Below are positions 1-6,477 of a stretch of DNA of 12,099 bases, in pieces (the first letter of the stretch is position 1; each line of letters starts with the position of its first letter). A program made the translations under genes and the position numbers. The notes beneath the pieces were generated by a model. That model did no database searches, was not told where the DNA came from, and worked only from the letters and a program-made list of their open reading frames with translations. The stretch spans positions 630 to 12,728 of the forward strand of contig DIHT01000050.1 in the NCBI GenBank assembly GCA_002420305.1, read 5' to 3'. The stretch is from Akkermansiaceae bacterium UBA5689. GTDB taxonomy: Bacteria > Verrucomicrobiota > Verrucomicrobiia > Verrucomicrobiales > Akkermansiaceae.

Positions 1-2564
1 TGGTCAAGACCAGCGAATGGGTTGTTGTTGAGAACTTCTGCATCCTGGTAAGTTGGGAGGAAGCTGGAGGAGTCGTCACGGGAAAGACCAAGTCCAGTCT
101 GCGTGAGATCGTTGGTTCCAAAGGAGAAGAATTCAGCATGCTTGGCCACTTCATCAGCGGTGATGGCCGCACGAGGAATCTCAATCATGGTTCCAACGGT
201 GTATTTCAGCTGACTTTTCTTGAGCCCAAGCTTCTTACGAACTTCCGCAGCGGTGGTGTCGATGACGTTCTTCTGAAGTTCAAGCTCACGCGCATAGGCA
301 ACAAGTGGAACCATGATCTCAGGGAGAACCTTCGTCCCCTTCTTTTGCACCTCGTGAGCCGCCTCGAGGATAGCCTCAACCTGCATCGCGGTGACAGCCG
401 GATAGCTGATGCCGAGACGGCAACCACGGTGACCGAGCATTGGATTCTCCTCGTGAAGAGCGTGGATCCGCTTGGTGATCGCAGGAGCGCTCATACCGAT
501 CTTCTTGGAAAGATCCTTCTTCTGAGCGGCGTCCATGGTGCCGATGAATTCGTGAAGAGGTGGGTCCAGAAGACGAATGGTGGCTGGACGACCTTCGAGT
601 GACTTGAAGATGCCGATAAAGTCTTTCTTCATGAAGACCTTGATCTTTTTGAGGGCCTTGGCGCGGCCAGCGTCGTCATCAGCGAGGATCATCTCACGAA
701 CGGCATCGATCCGGTTGCCCTCAAAGAACATGTGCTCGGCGCGGGTAAGGCCAATGCCTTCAGCACCAAACTTGATAGCTTGCTGCACCTGCTCTGGAGT
801 GTCCGAGTTGGTGCGGACACCCAGCTTACGAAGCTTATCGGTCCAGCTCATGAGCTCCATGAACTTCTTGTAGGTATCGGAACGCTTGGCGGCAGCCTTG
901 TTCTCGATGAGACCCTGGATGACCTGAGAGGGAGAAGACTTAATACCGCCCTTGTAGACATTCCCAACGAATCCGTTCAGCGAAAGCTCATCGCCTTCCT
1001 TCAGAGTCACACCGTTTCCGGAGAGGGTCTTCTTGGAGTAGTCGATCGTCATGCCGTGGGCACCACAAACACAGACCTTCCCCATCTGGCGGGCAACGAG
1101 AGCAGCATGTGAGGAGGCACCACCCTCGGTGGTAAGAATTCCGTCAGCGGCAATCATTCCACGCAAATCCTCCGGAGAGGTAGCTTGGCGGACAAGGATT
1201 ACGTTCTGACCTTTAGCCGCTGCCTTCACTGAGTCTTCAGCAGAAAAATAGATCTTTCCGGAAGCAGCACCAGGCCCGGCGGGAAGGCCATTGCCAACTT
1301 TCTTGGCAGCCTTTTCAGCCTTAGAGTCGAAGATTGGAGCAAGGAGGTGGCCAAGATCATCAGCTGGAATCCGGAGAATGGCTTCTTCCTTCTTGATGAG
1401 GCGCTCCTTGACCATATCAAGAGCAATGTTGACGGCAGCGAAGCCAGTGCGCTTTCCGTTGCGGGTCTGAAGCATCCACAGTTTTCCTTCCTCAATGGTG
1501 AACTCAACGTCCTGCACATCGCGGAAGTGCTTCTCAAGCTTCTTACGGGTTACGAGGAGTTCTTTATGAGATTTAGGAAGATCTTTGGCCATCTTGGCGA
1601 TGGGCTTCGGAGTACGCACACCGGCAACGACGTCCTCACCCTGTGCATCAATGAGATACTCACCATAGAACACATTTTCGCCGGTAGCTGGATCACGAGT
1701 GAACGCAACGCCGGTCCCAGAGCTCTTACCTGTGTTACCAAAGACCATGGCCTGGACGTTGACAGCGGTTCCCCAGGCAGCGGGAATTCCATATTTCTGG
1801 CGATAAACGATCGCTCGATCGTTTTGCCAGGAGTTGAATACGGCGTTGACGGCTCCCTTGAGCTGCTCGCGTGGATCTTCGGGGAAATTCTTACCTGACC
1901 GTTTCTTAATAAGCGCCTTAAAAGCAGCGACTACTTCACGAAGATCCTTTTCCTTGAGACCAGAATCGTCCTTCACCTTTGCCTTCGCCTTCGCTTTATC
2001 GAGGATAACCTCGTAGGGGTCGTGGTGCTCATTGGCTTCGGCTTCTACTTCCATTACAACGCTTCCATACATTTGAAGGAAACGGCGGTAGGAGTCCCAG
2101 GCGAACTTTGCATTGCCGGTCTTCTTGGCAAGTGCTTCAACGACTTCGTCGTTAATCCCGAGATTGAGGATGGTGTCCATCATGCCGGGCATCGACTCAC
2201 GCGCCCCGGAGCGAACGGAGAGGAGAAGCGGATTCTCGAGATCCCCAAATTTCTTCCCCATGGCCTTTTCGACCTTGGCAATATTCGCCTCGATTTCGGC
2301 ATCCAGAGTCTTGGGATACTTCTTACCGTTATCGTAGTAGTAGGTGCAAACTTCCGTCGTGATGGTGAAACCAGCAGGAACGGGAACTCCGATACTGCTC
2401 ATTTCGGCGAGGTTTGCACCTTTACCCCCAAGGAGAGCTTTCATCGATCCATCTCCGTCGCACTTTCCTGCGCCGAAGTAATAGACATTCTGGTTCTTCT
2501 TACGAGTGGTAGCTTTGCGACGAGCAGGAGCCTTTTTGCGGGCTGTCTTACGTTTGGTTGCCAT
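1..2564 (-). CDS. ppdK: Pyruvate, phosphate dikinase, 3' end beyond window (partial)
   Basis: Interconverts pyruvate + ATP + Pi and PEP + AMP + PPi in the cytosol, at the glycolysis/gluconeogenesis node. I read 854 codons from the ATG at 2562-2564; the frame is open to the left edge, so roughly the last 60-70 residues are missing, including the C-terminal catalytic Cys region. Visible in order: ATP-grasp-type nucleotide-binding region with LLGGKGANLAEM (about 44-55) and SVRSGARESMPGMMDT (116-131); FTRDPATGE (about 289-297); the phosphohistidine domain with EGGASSHAALVAR, catalytic His486; then the PEP/pyruvate barrel with RLLDPPLHEF, ENPMLGHRGCRLG (706-718) and GTNDLTQ. Residues 1-25 are an extra basic tail absent from typical PPDKs; no alternative ATG/GTG/TTG lies between it and the core, and the next Met (41) is inside a core motif. 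There is no clear Shine-Dalgarno sequence. It is divergent from the DUF5069 gene. Family identity is very secure. Confidence 0.97.
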   Translation of the reverse strand, partial: MATKRKTARKKAPARRKATTRKKNQNVYYFGAGKCDGDGSMKALLGGKGANLAEMSSIGVPVPAGFTITTEVCTYYYDNGKKYPKTLDAEIEANIAKVEKAMGKKFGDLENPLLLSVRSGARESMPGMMDTILNLGINDEVVEALAKKTGNAKFAWDSYRRFLQMYGSVVMEVEAEANEHHDPYEVILDKAKAKAKVKDDSGLKEKDLREVVAAFKALIKKRSGKNFPEDPREQLKGAVNAVFNSWQNDRAIVYRQKYGIPAAWGTAVNVQAMVFGNTGKSSGTGVAFTRDPATGENVFYGEYLIDAQGEDVVAGVRTPKPIAKMAKDLPKSHKELLVTRKKLEKHFRDVQDVEFTIEEGKLWMLQTRNGKRTGFAAVNIALDMVKERLIKKEEAILRIPADDLGHLLAPIFDSKAEKAAKKVGNGLPAGPGAASGKIYFSAEDSVKAAAKGQNVILVRQATSPEDLRGMIAADGILTTEGGASSHAALVARQMGKVCVCGAHGMTIDYSKKTLSGNGVTLKEGDELSLNGFVGNVYKGGIKSSPSQVIQGLIENKAAAKRSDTYKKFMELMSWTDKLRKLGVRTNSDTPEQVQQAIKFGAEGIGLTRAEHMFFEGNRIDAVREMILADDDAGRAKALKKIKVFMKKDFIGIFKSLEGRPATIRLLDPPLHEFIGTMDAAQKKDLSKKIGMSAPAITKRIHALHEENPMLGHRGCRLGISYPAVTAMQVEAILEAAHEVQKKGTKVLPEIMVPLVAYARELELQKNVIDTTAAEVRKKLGLKKSQLKYTVGTMIEIPRAAITADEVAKHAEFFSFGTNDLTQTGLGLSRDDSSSFLPTYQDAEVLNNNPFAGLD

Positions 2565-2643
2565 CTTGAGAAGTGATTTGATATCGTTACGTAGGCGATT
2601 GCCGGTGGGACAGAATTGCGCAGGCCGGTGCTCGCGGGCGCGC

Positions 2644-2671
2644 ACCTTAGCAACCGTTTCTGAGCTGTCAA
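2644..2671 (-). promoter_or_regulatory. Candidate sigma70-type promoter of ppdK
   Basis: Reading the minus strand, a perfect TTGACA (2671-2666) is followed after 16 bp by TAAGGT (2649-2644), a partial match to TATAAT. This predicts transcription from about 2637 and a leader of about 70 nt before the ppdK ATG. It is the only consensus-like pair I found in this spacer. The -10 is imperfect, so this is a candidate only. Confidence 0.4.
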
Positions 2672-2717
2672 TCAGCCAGTTCGGCCCAAAAACTGTCCTC
2701 AAAGCCAGCCAGAAACA

Positions 2718-2757
2718 GCCCGCTGATCCATCGATAGAACGGACCAGCGAAGCGGGC
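2718..2757. repeat. Imperfect dyad with two alternative pairings
   Basis: The arms cgctgatcc (2721-2729) and ggaccagcg (2741-2749) pair with one mismatch around an 11-nt loop. A competing pairing joins gcccgct (2718-2724) to agcgggc (2751-2757), because agcg occurs twice. It lies about 50 bp upstream of the candidate ppdK -35 and about 170 bp upstream of the plus-strand gene. It could be a regulator-binding dyad or a leader hairpin, or chance. Confidence 0.35.
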
Positions 2758-2926
2758 GACGAAGAAGATCGTTGCCCAGATATCACCACCTCTGTCTGAA
2801 ACGGAAACCCCTTGGCGGGCTAATCACAGCTGTTTCCCTCGAAAATTCTCTGCTCTGCTCCGATTGCTATTGCCAAGAAAGCGTAACGGGCGCTATGCGT
2901 GGGATCGTCCAACGTACAACAAAACT

Positions 2927-3361
2927 ATGAGCATTATCCCAACTATCAGTTCAGGCACCGCAGGACCTCTCGGTGTTCAGCATCTTCCGCGCCTCTGGCA
3001 GAAAGCTTCGCTTGATGCCGCAGGCAAGCTTCATTCCGATTATCCCGCAGCGGGTGCCGGCTTTGACCAGATGACACTCGACGCCCTCGGAATCGAGCGT
3101 CAAGCCTTCCTCGACTACGTCTCAGCTGAAAAGCCAAACTACGTCGCATGCGAGGCATGGTGTCAGGCCAACGGAAATTTCGACGCCGACAAGGTTGCCG
3201 CTCACAACGCAGCAGTCAATGGCTACAACCATGATGACGACACTCGCAACGGCATTCTCAGCGCAGTGGGCCTCGCGGCCGACGCGGGAATTCTCGATGC
3301 TGTGAATCTCAACAACCTCGAGGACTGGAATGACTTTCACGGCTCAGAGATCGCCGGTTAA
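2927..3361 (+). CDS. DUF5069 domain-containing protein
   Basis: A 144-residue soluble protein with no signal peptide or membrane segment. I recognise it as DUF5069 from the N-terminal signature GPLGVQHLPRLWQKA (13-27), a following GKLHSDYP and GFDQMTLDALGI (45-56), and FLDYVSAEKPNY with EAWC further on. The family is small, of unknown function, and to my knowledge concentrated in Verrucomicrobiota. I chose the start at 2927 because the domain begins about ten residues later; an in-frame ATG at 2864 would add 21 unrelated residues. The protein has an Asn/Asp-rich stretch (about 99-107, GYNHDDDTR) and an acidic C-terminus. It is transcribed divergently from ppdK and ends about 30 bp before a strong terminator, so it is probably monocistronic. 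There is no Shine-Dalgarno motif. No enzymatic motif is evident, so I assign no function. Confidence 0.85.
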   Translation: MSIIPTISSGTAGPLGVQHLPRLWQKASLDAAGKLHSDYPAAGAGFDQMTLDALGIERQAFLDYVSAEKPNYVACEAWCQANGNFDADKVAAHNAAVNGYNHDDDTRNGILSAVGLAADAGILDAVNLNNLEDWNDFHGSEIAG

Positions 3362-3390
3362 GTCCTTTAGATTCTTCTTAAGATAATCAC

Positions 3391-3420
3391 AAAGAGCCCC
3401 GCTTATGGCGGGGCTCTTTT
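3391..3420 (+). terminator. Rho-independent terminator after the DUF5069 gene
   Basis: A perfect 12-bp stem, aaagagccccgc (3391-3402) and gcggggctcttt (3408-3419), closes a 5-nt loop and is followed by T residues on the plus strand. It lies 30 bp past the DUF5069 stop and also 30 bp past the stop of the convergent minus-strand unit. It may serve both, although the minus-side U tract is short (CTTTG). Confidence 0.9.
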
Positions 3421-3449
3421 CTTGGCAAGCTAATGCCAGACTGAAAGTT

Positions 3450-4340
3450 CTAACCTCCGTGACGCCCGGGAAACGTCAGTTCAGCGATACCGGATTTATC
3501 GAGGTCACCCAGCCCTTCGGCTGTCATCTTCTCATACTGCCGCTTGGTCGCATCATTGACTGGCAAGCTCAGCCCGGCATCCGCAGCAAGCGATTGGGCA
3601 ATGCCCGAATCCTTCGCGGCATGCTCTGCTGAGAACCAGCACTCATGATCCCGGTCAATCATGTCCTCGGAGTCTGTCTCCAGAACCCGTGAGTTGGCCC
3701 CCGTCTGGGAGAATATCTCGCACATCATGGGCAAATCTAATCCGAGTGCTGAGGCAAGACCGAGTCCTTCCGCCAAGCCAGCCGTGTTGATGTTCATCAC
3801 CATGTTCACAAGAGCCTTAACCTTTGCTGCCTGCCCTGCCGCGCCACAATATCGGAGATTGAGGGACAGATCATCCAGCAGTGCCCTGTTGGAATCAAAA
3901 ACCTCCTCATCCCCACCAATCATGAGGTAGAGATTCCCTTCTCTGGCGTGACTGATACTCGACGCCATGGCTCCCTCAAGAACAGAGGCCCCCGCTTGTT
4001 TCCCGGCTTCGTAGGCCTCCTGATGTGCCGCGGGCGACAGAGTTGCGCAATTGATAAAGGTCTTACCACTCGCTTCCTGTAGAAGATTGTCTCCCTCAGA
4101 AAAGTAAATTGCCCGCATCGCATCATCATTCGTTATTACGGTGATGATGACATCGGCGGCGGCGGTAACTCCTGCCAGCGTGCTGCAGTTCTCTGCCGAT
4201 AATTCCTCCGCCAGTGCGGCAGAGATTTCCTTGTTGATGTCGTAGACCGCGGTCACATCGTGACCACAGTCAAGTTGCAGGTGGCGAGCCATATTGGCTC
4301 CCATGCGTCCCACTCCGACAAATGCTACTTTTTGGCTCAT
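3450..4340 (-). CDS. NAD(P)-dependent beta-hydroxyacid dehydrogenase (HIBADH/GLYR family)
   Basis: A 296-residue cytosolic oxidoreductase of the 3-hydroxyisobutyrate / tartronate-semialdehyde / glyoxylate reductase family, near the family's usual length. The N-terminal Rossmann domain starts with VGVGRMGANMARHL (8-21) and the acidic-tip region AVYDINK (31-37). The interdomain catalytic motif GAAGQAAKVKALVN (166-179) supplies Lys175 and Asn179 in the canonical GxxGxGxxxKxxxN spacing, with one Gly replaced by Ala171. AAKDSGIA (241-248) matches the C-terminal KD substrate/cofactor element. The substrate loop usually written DAPVSGG reads EGAMASS (122-128) here, so the substrate cannot be inferred from closest classes. 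It is the third gene of the minus-strand unit, starting about 20 bp after the MBL stop (TAG at 3452-3450 ends it). No Shine-Dalgarno is seen. The fold is certain; the specific reaction is unknown. Confidence 0.92.
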   Translation of the reverse strand: MSQKVAFVGVGRMGANMARHLQLDCGHDVTAVYDINKEISAALAEELSAENCSTLAGVTAAADVIITVITNDDAMRAIYFSEGDNLLQEASGKTFINCATLSPAAHQEAYEAGKQAGASVLEGAMASSISHAREGNLYLMIGGDEEVFDSNRALLDDLSLNLRYCGAAGQAAKVKALVNMVMNINTAGLAEGLGLASALGLDLPMMCEIFSQTGANSRVLETDSEDMIDRDHECWFSAEHAAKDSGIAQSLAADAGLSLPVNDATKRQYEKMTAEGLGDLDKSGIAELTFPGRHGG

Positions 4341-4360
4341 TGGATATGTTCTTTGATACG

Positions 4361-5185
4361 TTACTTGAATTCTGGGTAAAATGGATTGTGGGCTTTTTCT
4401 TCTCCCACGCTGGTCATTGGGCCATGCCCCGGGCAGATGACCGTATGGTCCGCCAAAGTAAACAGCTCCGATCTATTCGTGGCCAATGCGTCCTGGTAGG
4501 AAATCATTCCCCCACCCATGGATTGTGCGAAAAGAGCGTCACCAGCTATCGCGACCGGGCGCTCAAGCCCCTCAATCACGTAAGTTATACCGCCCGGCGA
4601 GTGTCCCTTGGTTAGTCGCGTACTAATTTTCAGTGCTCCCACCGTAAAACAATCCCCTGGCTGGAAACGGGTCGCTCTCTCCGCTGGCTCCAATGCATTG
4701 ACGTAGGTTCGCAAATCTTCGTTATGGGCCTCTACCGCAGCCCGGTCGATGATGTGATCCAAGTGCGTGTGGGTAAGAAAAAGTTGCCCCAGCTCAAGAC
4801 CAAGCTCCACTGCTGTTGCAATGGCCTTACTCGCATCAGTACCGGTATCAAAAAGCGCTGCTTCTTTTGAGGCTGGATCCCAGACAAGGTAGTTGTTGAC
4901 GGTCATATCATCGAAAACCGTGTTGAACTGACGCAGTCCGTCAATCTGAACCGGTTCAGGGCGCCATGAATTTTTTGCGCGCTCCACAAGAGCGTCTGCA
5001 TCAAGACCCAGAGGTGAAGCCACCTGTCGGAGAGCGTCTTCCTCATAATGCCCCTCCTTAAGTTTCCCAATTGTCTCTTCCGGAACACCGGTCAGGAACT
5101 CGAGGACACCATCCGGAATACCAGTTCCCCGCAGCGCCTTTCCAAGAACGTCATCGAAATTATCTTCTAAGGGAATACTACTCAT
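4361..5185 (-). CDS. MBL-fold metallo-hydrolase with HTH-like N-terminal extension
   Basis: A 274-residue protein. The C-terminal part (about 85-274) is a glyoxalase II-like metallo-beta-lactamase domain carrying the full dinuclear metal set: HTHLDH (His139, His141, Asp143, His144), GHSPGG (His195), GDALF (Asp216) and CPGHGP (His254). These proteins hydrolyse thioesters or esters, classically S-lactoylglutathione-type substrates; the true substrate here is unknown. The first 75 residues are not part of a standard glyoxalase II. They resemble an XRE/Cro-type helix-turn-helix, with VLEFLTGVPEETIGKLKEG (about 27-45) looking like the recognition unit and a following LRQVASPLGL helix. No signal peptide is present, so it is probably cytosolic. 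The ATG overlaps the TGA of the upstream propeller gene as ATGA, implying translational coupling, and the dehydrogenase gene follows after about 20 bp. The hydrolase fold is secure; the HTH reading is by eye. Confidence 0.93.
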   Translation of the reverse strand: MSSIPLEDNFDDVLGKALRGTGIPDGVLEFLTGVPEETIGKLKEGHYEEDALRQVASPLGLDADALVERAKNSWRPEPVQIDGLRQFNTVFDDMTVNNYLVWDPASKEAALFDTGTDASKAIATAVELGLELGQLFLTHTHLDHIIDRAAVEAHNEDLRTYVNALEPAERATRFQPGDCFTVGALKISTRLTKGHSPGGITYVIEGLERPVAIAGDALFAQSMGGGMISYQDALATNRSELFTLADHTVICPGHGPMTSVGEEKAHNPFYPEFK

Positions 5186-6198
5186 TGCTCCGATGTGTTC
5201 ACTTTCACCAACTTTGTAATCCGTCCAAACCGATTCCAGTCCTGAACATATAAGTTGCCTGAGGGGTCATATGCCAGCCCATGGGGAGCGGTGAAATGCC
5301 CCGGCTGAGCTTGATTAAGAGCAACGCCGTTTTTTCCCCGCTGTCCGGAATTTGGATTCTCCCCAAGCAACGCGATCACTTCTCCCTTCTTATCAAGAAT
5401 CTTCACGCCCCCAGCCAGTTCTGTTACAGCTACGGCATCTCCTCGGAAAGCAAGATCTGTTGGCCTCCTCAACCCCGTTGCGGCTACTCCAATCCACTCC
5501 CCATTCAGATCCCAGTGAGTCAGGCGACCATTCTCCCGGTCTGCTACCAGAATACGAGGAGGGTCGAAGCGGTGATCAACAGCCATGCCGTGCGCCGTAT
5601 TACACTGCCCGACACCCTTCCCCCGACCAGCAAAGGTCTTGATCCATTTTCCTTCTCCATCAAATTTGTGGATGAAGTTCGAGCCATAACCAAGAGCCAC
5701 AAAAATTGATCCATCAGGAGCAATATCCGCTGCGGTTACTCCCCCCCAGCCTCCTTTCACTTCCGCAGTCTTTTCGTTGGGAATCTGGAAAACCTCTTTA
5801 CCCTTGAGGGTCATTTTCACCAACCGCTTTCCAGCCGTGTGAGAGGCCCAGATGTATTCTTGGCCTGCTTCTTCCCTGATGAAGAGATCATGGATATTTC
5901 CAGGGCCCATCTGCCCAATCTGCTTTCCCTTCTCATCGTAAATCAAAATCCCCTTCACCGTATCCGTGCTGAAATAGATTTTTCCGGTCTTGTCGATGGC
6001 GACCCCTCCATTGGTGCTCCCGACCCCCCGACTTTCTGCCATACCCCACCATGGAACATTCTTGTAAATATGTTTACCGGATCCGGTGGCAACCGCGACA
6101 GTCAGCACCTCCCCCTGCGGTGCGCTCCCCTTGTGCGGGTGAGCAGATAACGTGAGCGGAAGTAGGAGAGCTGCTCCAAGCAGCATTGTCTGTTTCAT
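5182..6198 (-). CDS. Secreted NHL-repeat / SMP-30-like six-bladed beta-propeller protein
   Basis: 338 residues from the ATG at 6196-6198. I preferred this start to an in-frame ATG at 6276 because it places a clean signal peptide at the N-terminus: a short basic start, hydrophobic MLLGAALLLPLTL, and a probable cleavage after LSA (residue 19), before HPHKG. The mature protein shows repeated blade motifs of the type GMAVD/GLAYD...G.IYV...N.RI..: GGVAIDKTGKIYFSTD (64-79), ADIAPDGSIFVAL (157-169), HGMAVDHRFDPPRILVADREN (203-223), TDLAFRGDAVAVTE (247-260) and HGLAYDPSGNLYVQDWN (306-322). The fold is shared by gluconolactonase/SMP-30 enzymes, peptidyl-amidating lyases and non-enzymatic binding proteins, so the role is open. 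It is likely periplasmic or exported. It begins a unit with the MBL hydrolase (4-bp ATGA overlap) and the dehydrogenase. There is no clear Shine-Dalgarno. Confidence 0.88.
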   Translation of the reverse strand: MKQTMLLGAALLLPLTLSAHPHKGSAPQGEVLTVAVATGSGKHIYKNVPWWGMAESRGVGSTNGGVAIDKTGKIYFSTDTVKGILIYDEKGKQIGQMGPGNIHDLFIREEAGQEYIWASHTAGKRLVKMTLKGKEVFQIPNEKTAEVKGGWGGVTAADIAPDGSIFVALGYGSNFIHKFDGEGKWIKTFAGRGKGVGQCNTAHGMAVDHRFDPPRILVADRENGRLTHWDLNGEWIGVAATGLRRPTDLAFRGDAVAVTELAGGVKILDKKGEVIALLGENPNSGQRGKNGVALNQAQPGHFTAPHGLAYDPSGNLYVQDWNRFGRITKLVKVNTSEQ

Positions 6199-6477
6199 GA
6201 CGGAAGAGATATGGCGTCTTCCCACAGACAGGAAAAGAACTTTTGGGCCCGGTGACTGGTTCGTTCGAAATATCACCCGAAGAGGACAAAAACCTCTCGA
6301 AACAGAAGGAGCATGCCTTTCAAAAAGAATCCCTCTCCAAATTCCGCTCTGACGCGCCTGCCTTGCCCATCAACTCCTGCGTATTCATCGCTTCGACGCG
6401 TCTGCCGGATCGTGGCGCAGAGCATATCCCATGTTTACTCCCAACTACCAGAAAGGCATCTCCACACCTCTCTCCTG
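6199..6477. other. Spacer between RNase R and the propeller unit
   Basis: 279 bp with both flanking genes on the minus strand. I see no gene and no convincing terminator for RNase R here. There is only a 5-bp stem, agagg...cctct, around 6283-6300 on the plus strand. A near-perfect 12-bp direct repeat lies at 6351-6406. No clear -35/-10 pair was found, so the propeller genes may be read from RNase R or from a non-canonical promoter. Confidence 0.5.
6351..6406. repeat. 12-bp direct repeat, 11/12 identical, 44 bp apart
   Basis: gacgcgcctgcc (6351-6362) recurs as gacgcgtctgcc (6395-6406). The start-to-start distance of 44 bp is close to four helical turns, which would place both copies on the same face of DNA. 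It lies about 150-210 bp upstream of the propeller gene's start. It could be paired operator half-sites, or coincidence in short GC-rich DNA. Confidence 0.3.

Larger units (their letters stand above)
2565..2926. other. Divergent intergenic region between ppdK and the DUF5069 gene
   Basis: A 362-bp spacer with no convincing gene. Open frames crossing it lack family resemblance and start signals. It holds the candidate ppdK promoter and an imperfect dyad near its middle (2718-2757). I found no good -35/-10 pair for the plus-strand gene; a tattgc hexamer at 2868-2873 is the nearest thing to a -10, but it has no matching -35. Confidence 0.6.

Noticed and set aside
2864..2926. 21-residue upstream extension of the DUF5069 protein
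   Set aside because: The extra residues are basic and unlike the family, whose conserved region starts shortly after the ATG at 2927.
6199..6276. 26-residue upstream extension of the propeller protein
   Set aside because: It would bury a well-formed signal peptide; the internal ATG at 6198 places that peptide at the N-terminus.
6283..6300. agagg...cctct hairpin as an RNase R terminator
   Set aside because: Only a 5-bp stem, about 180 bp past the stop codon, with no U tract following on the minus strand.
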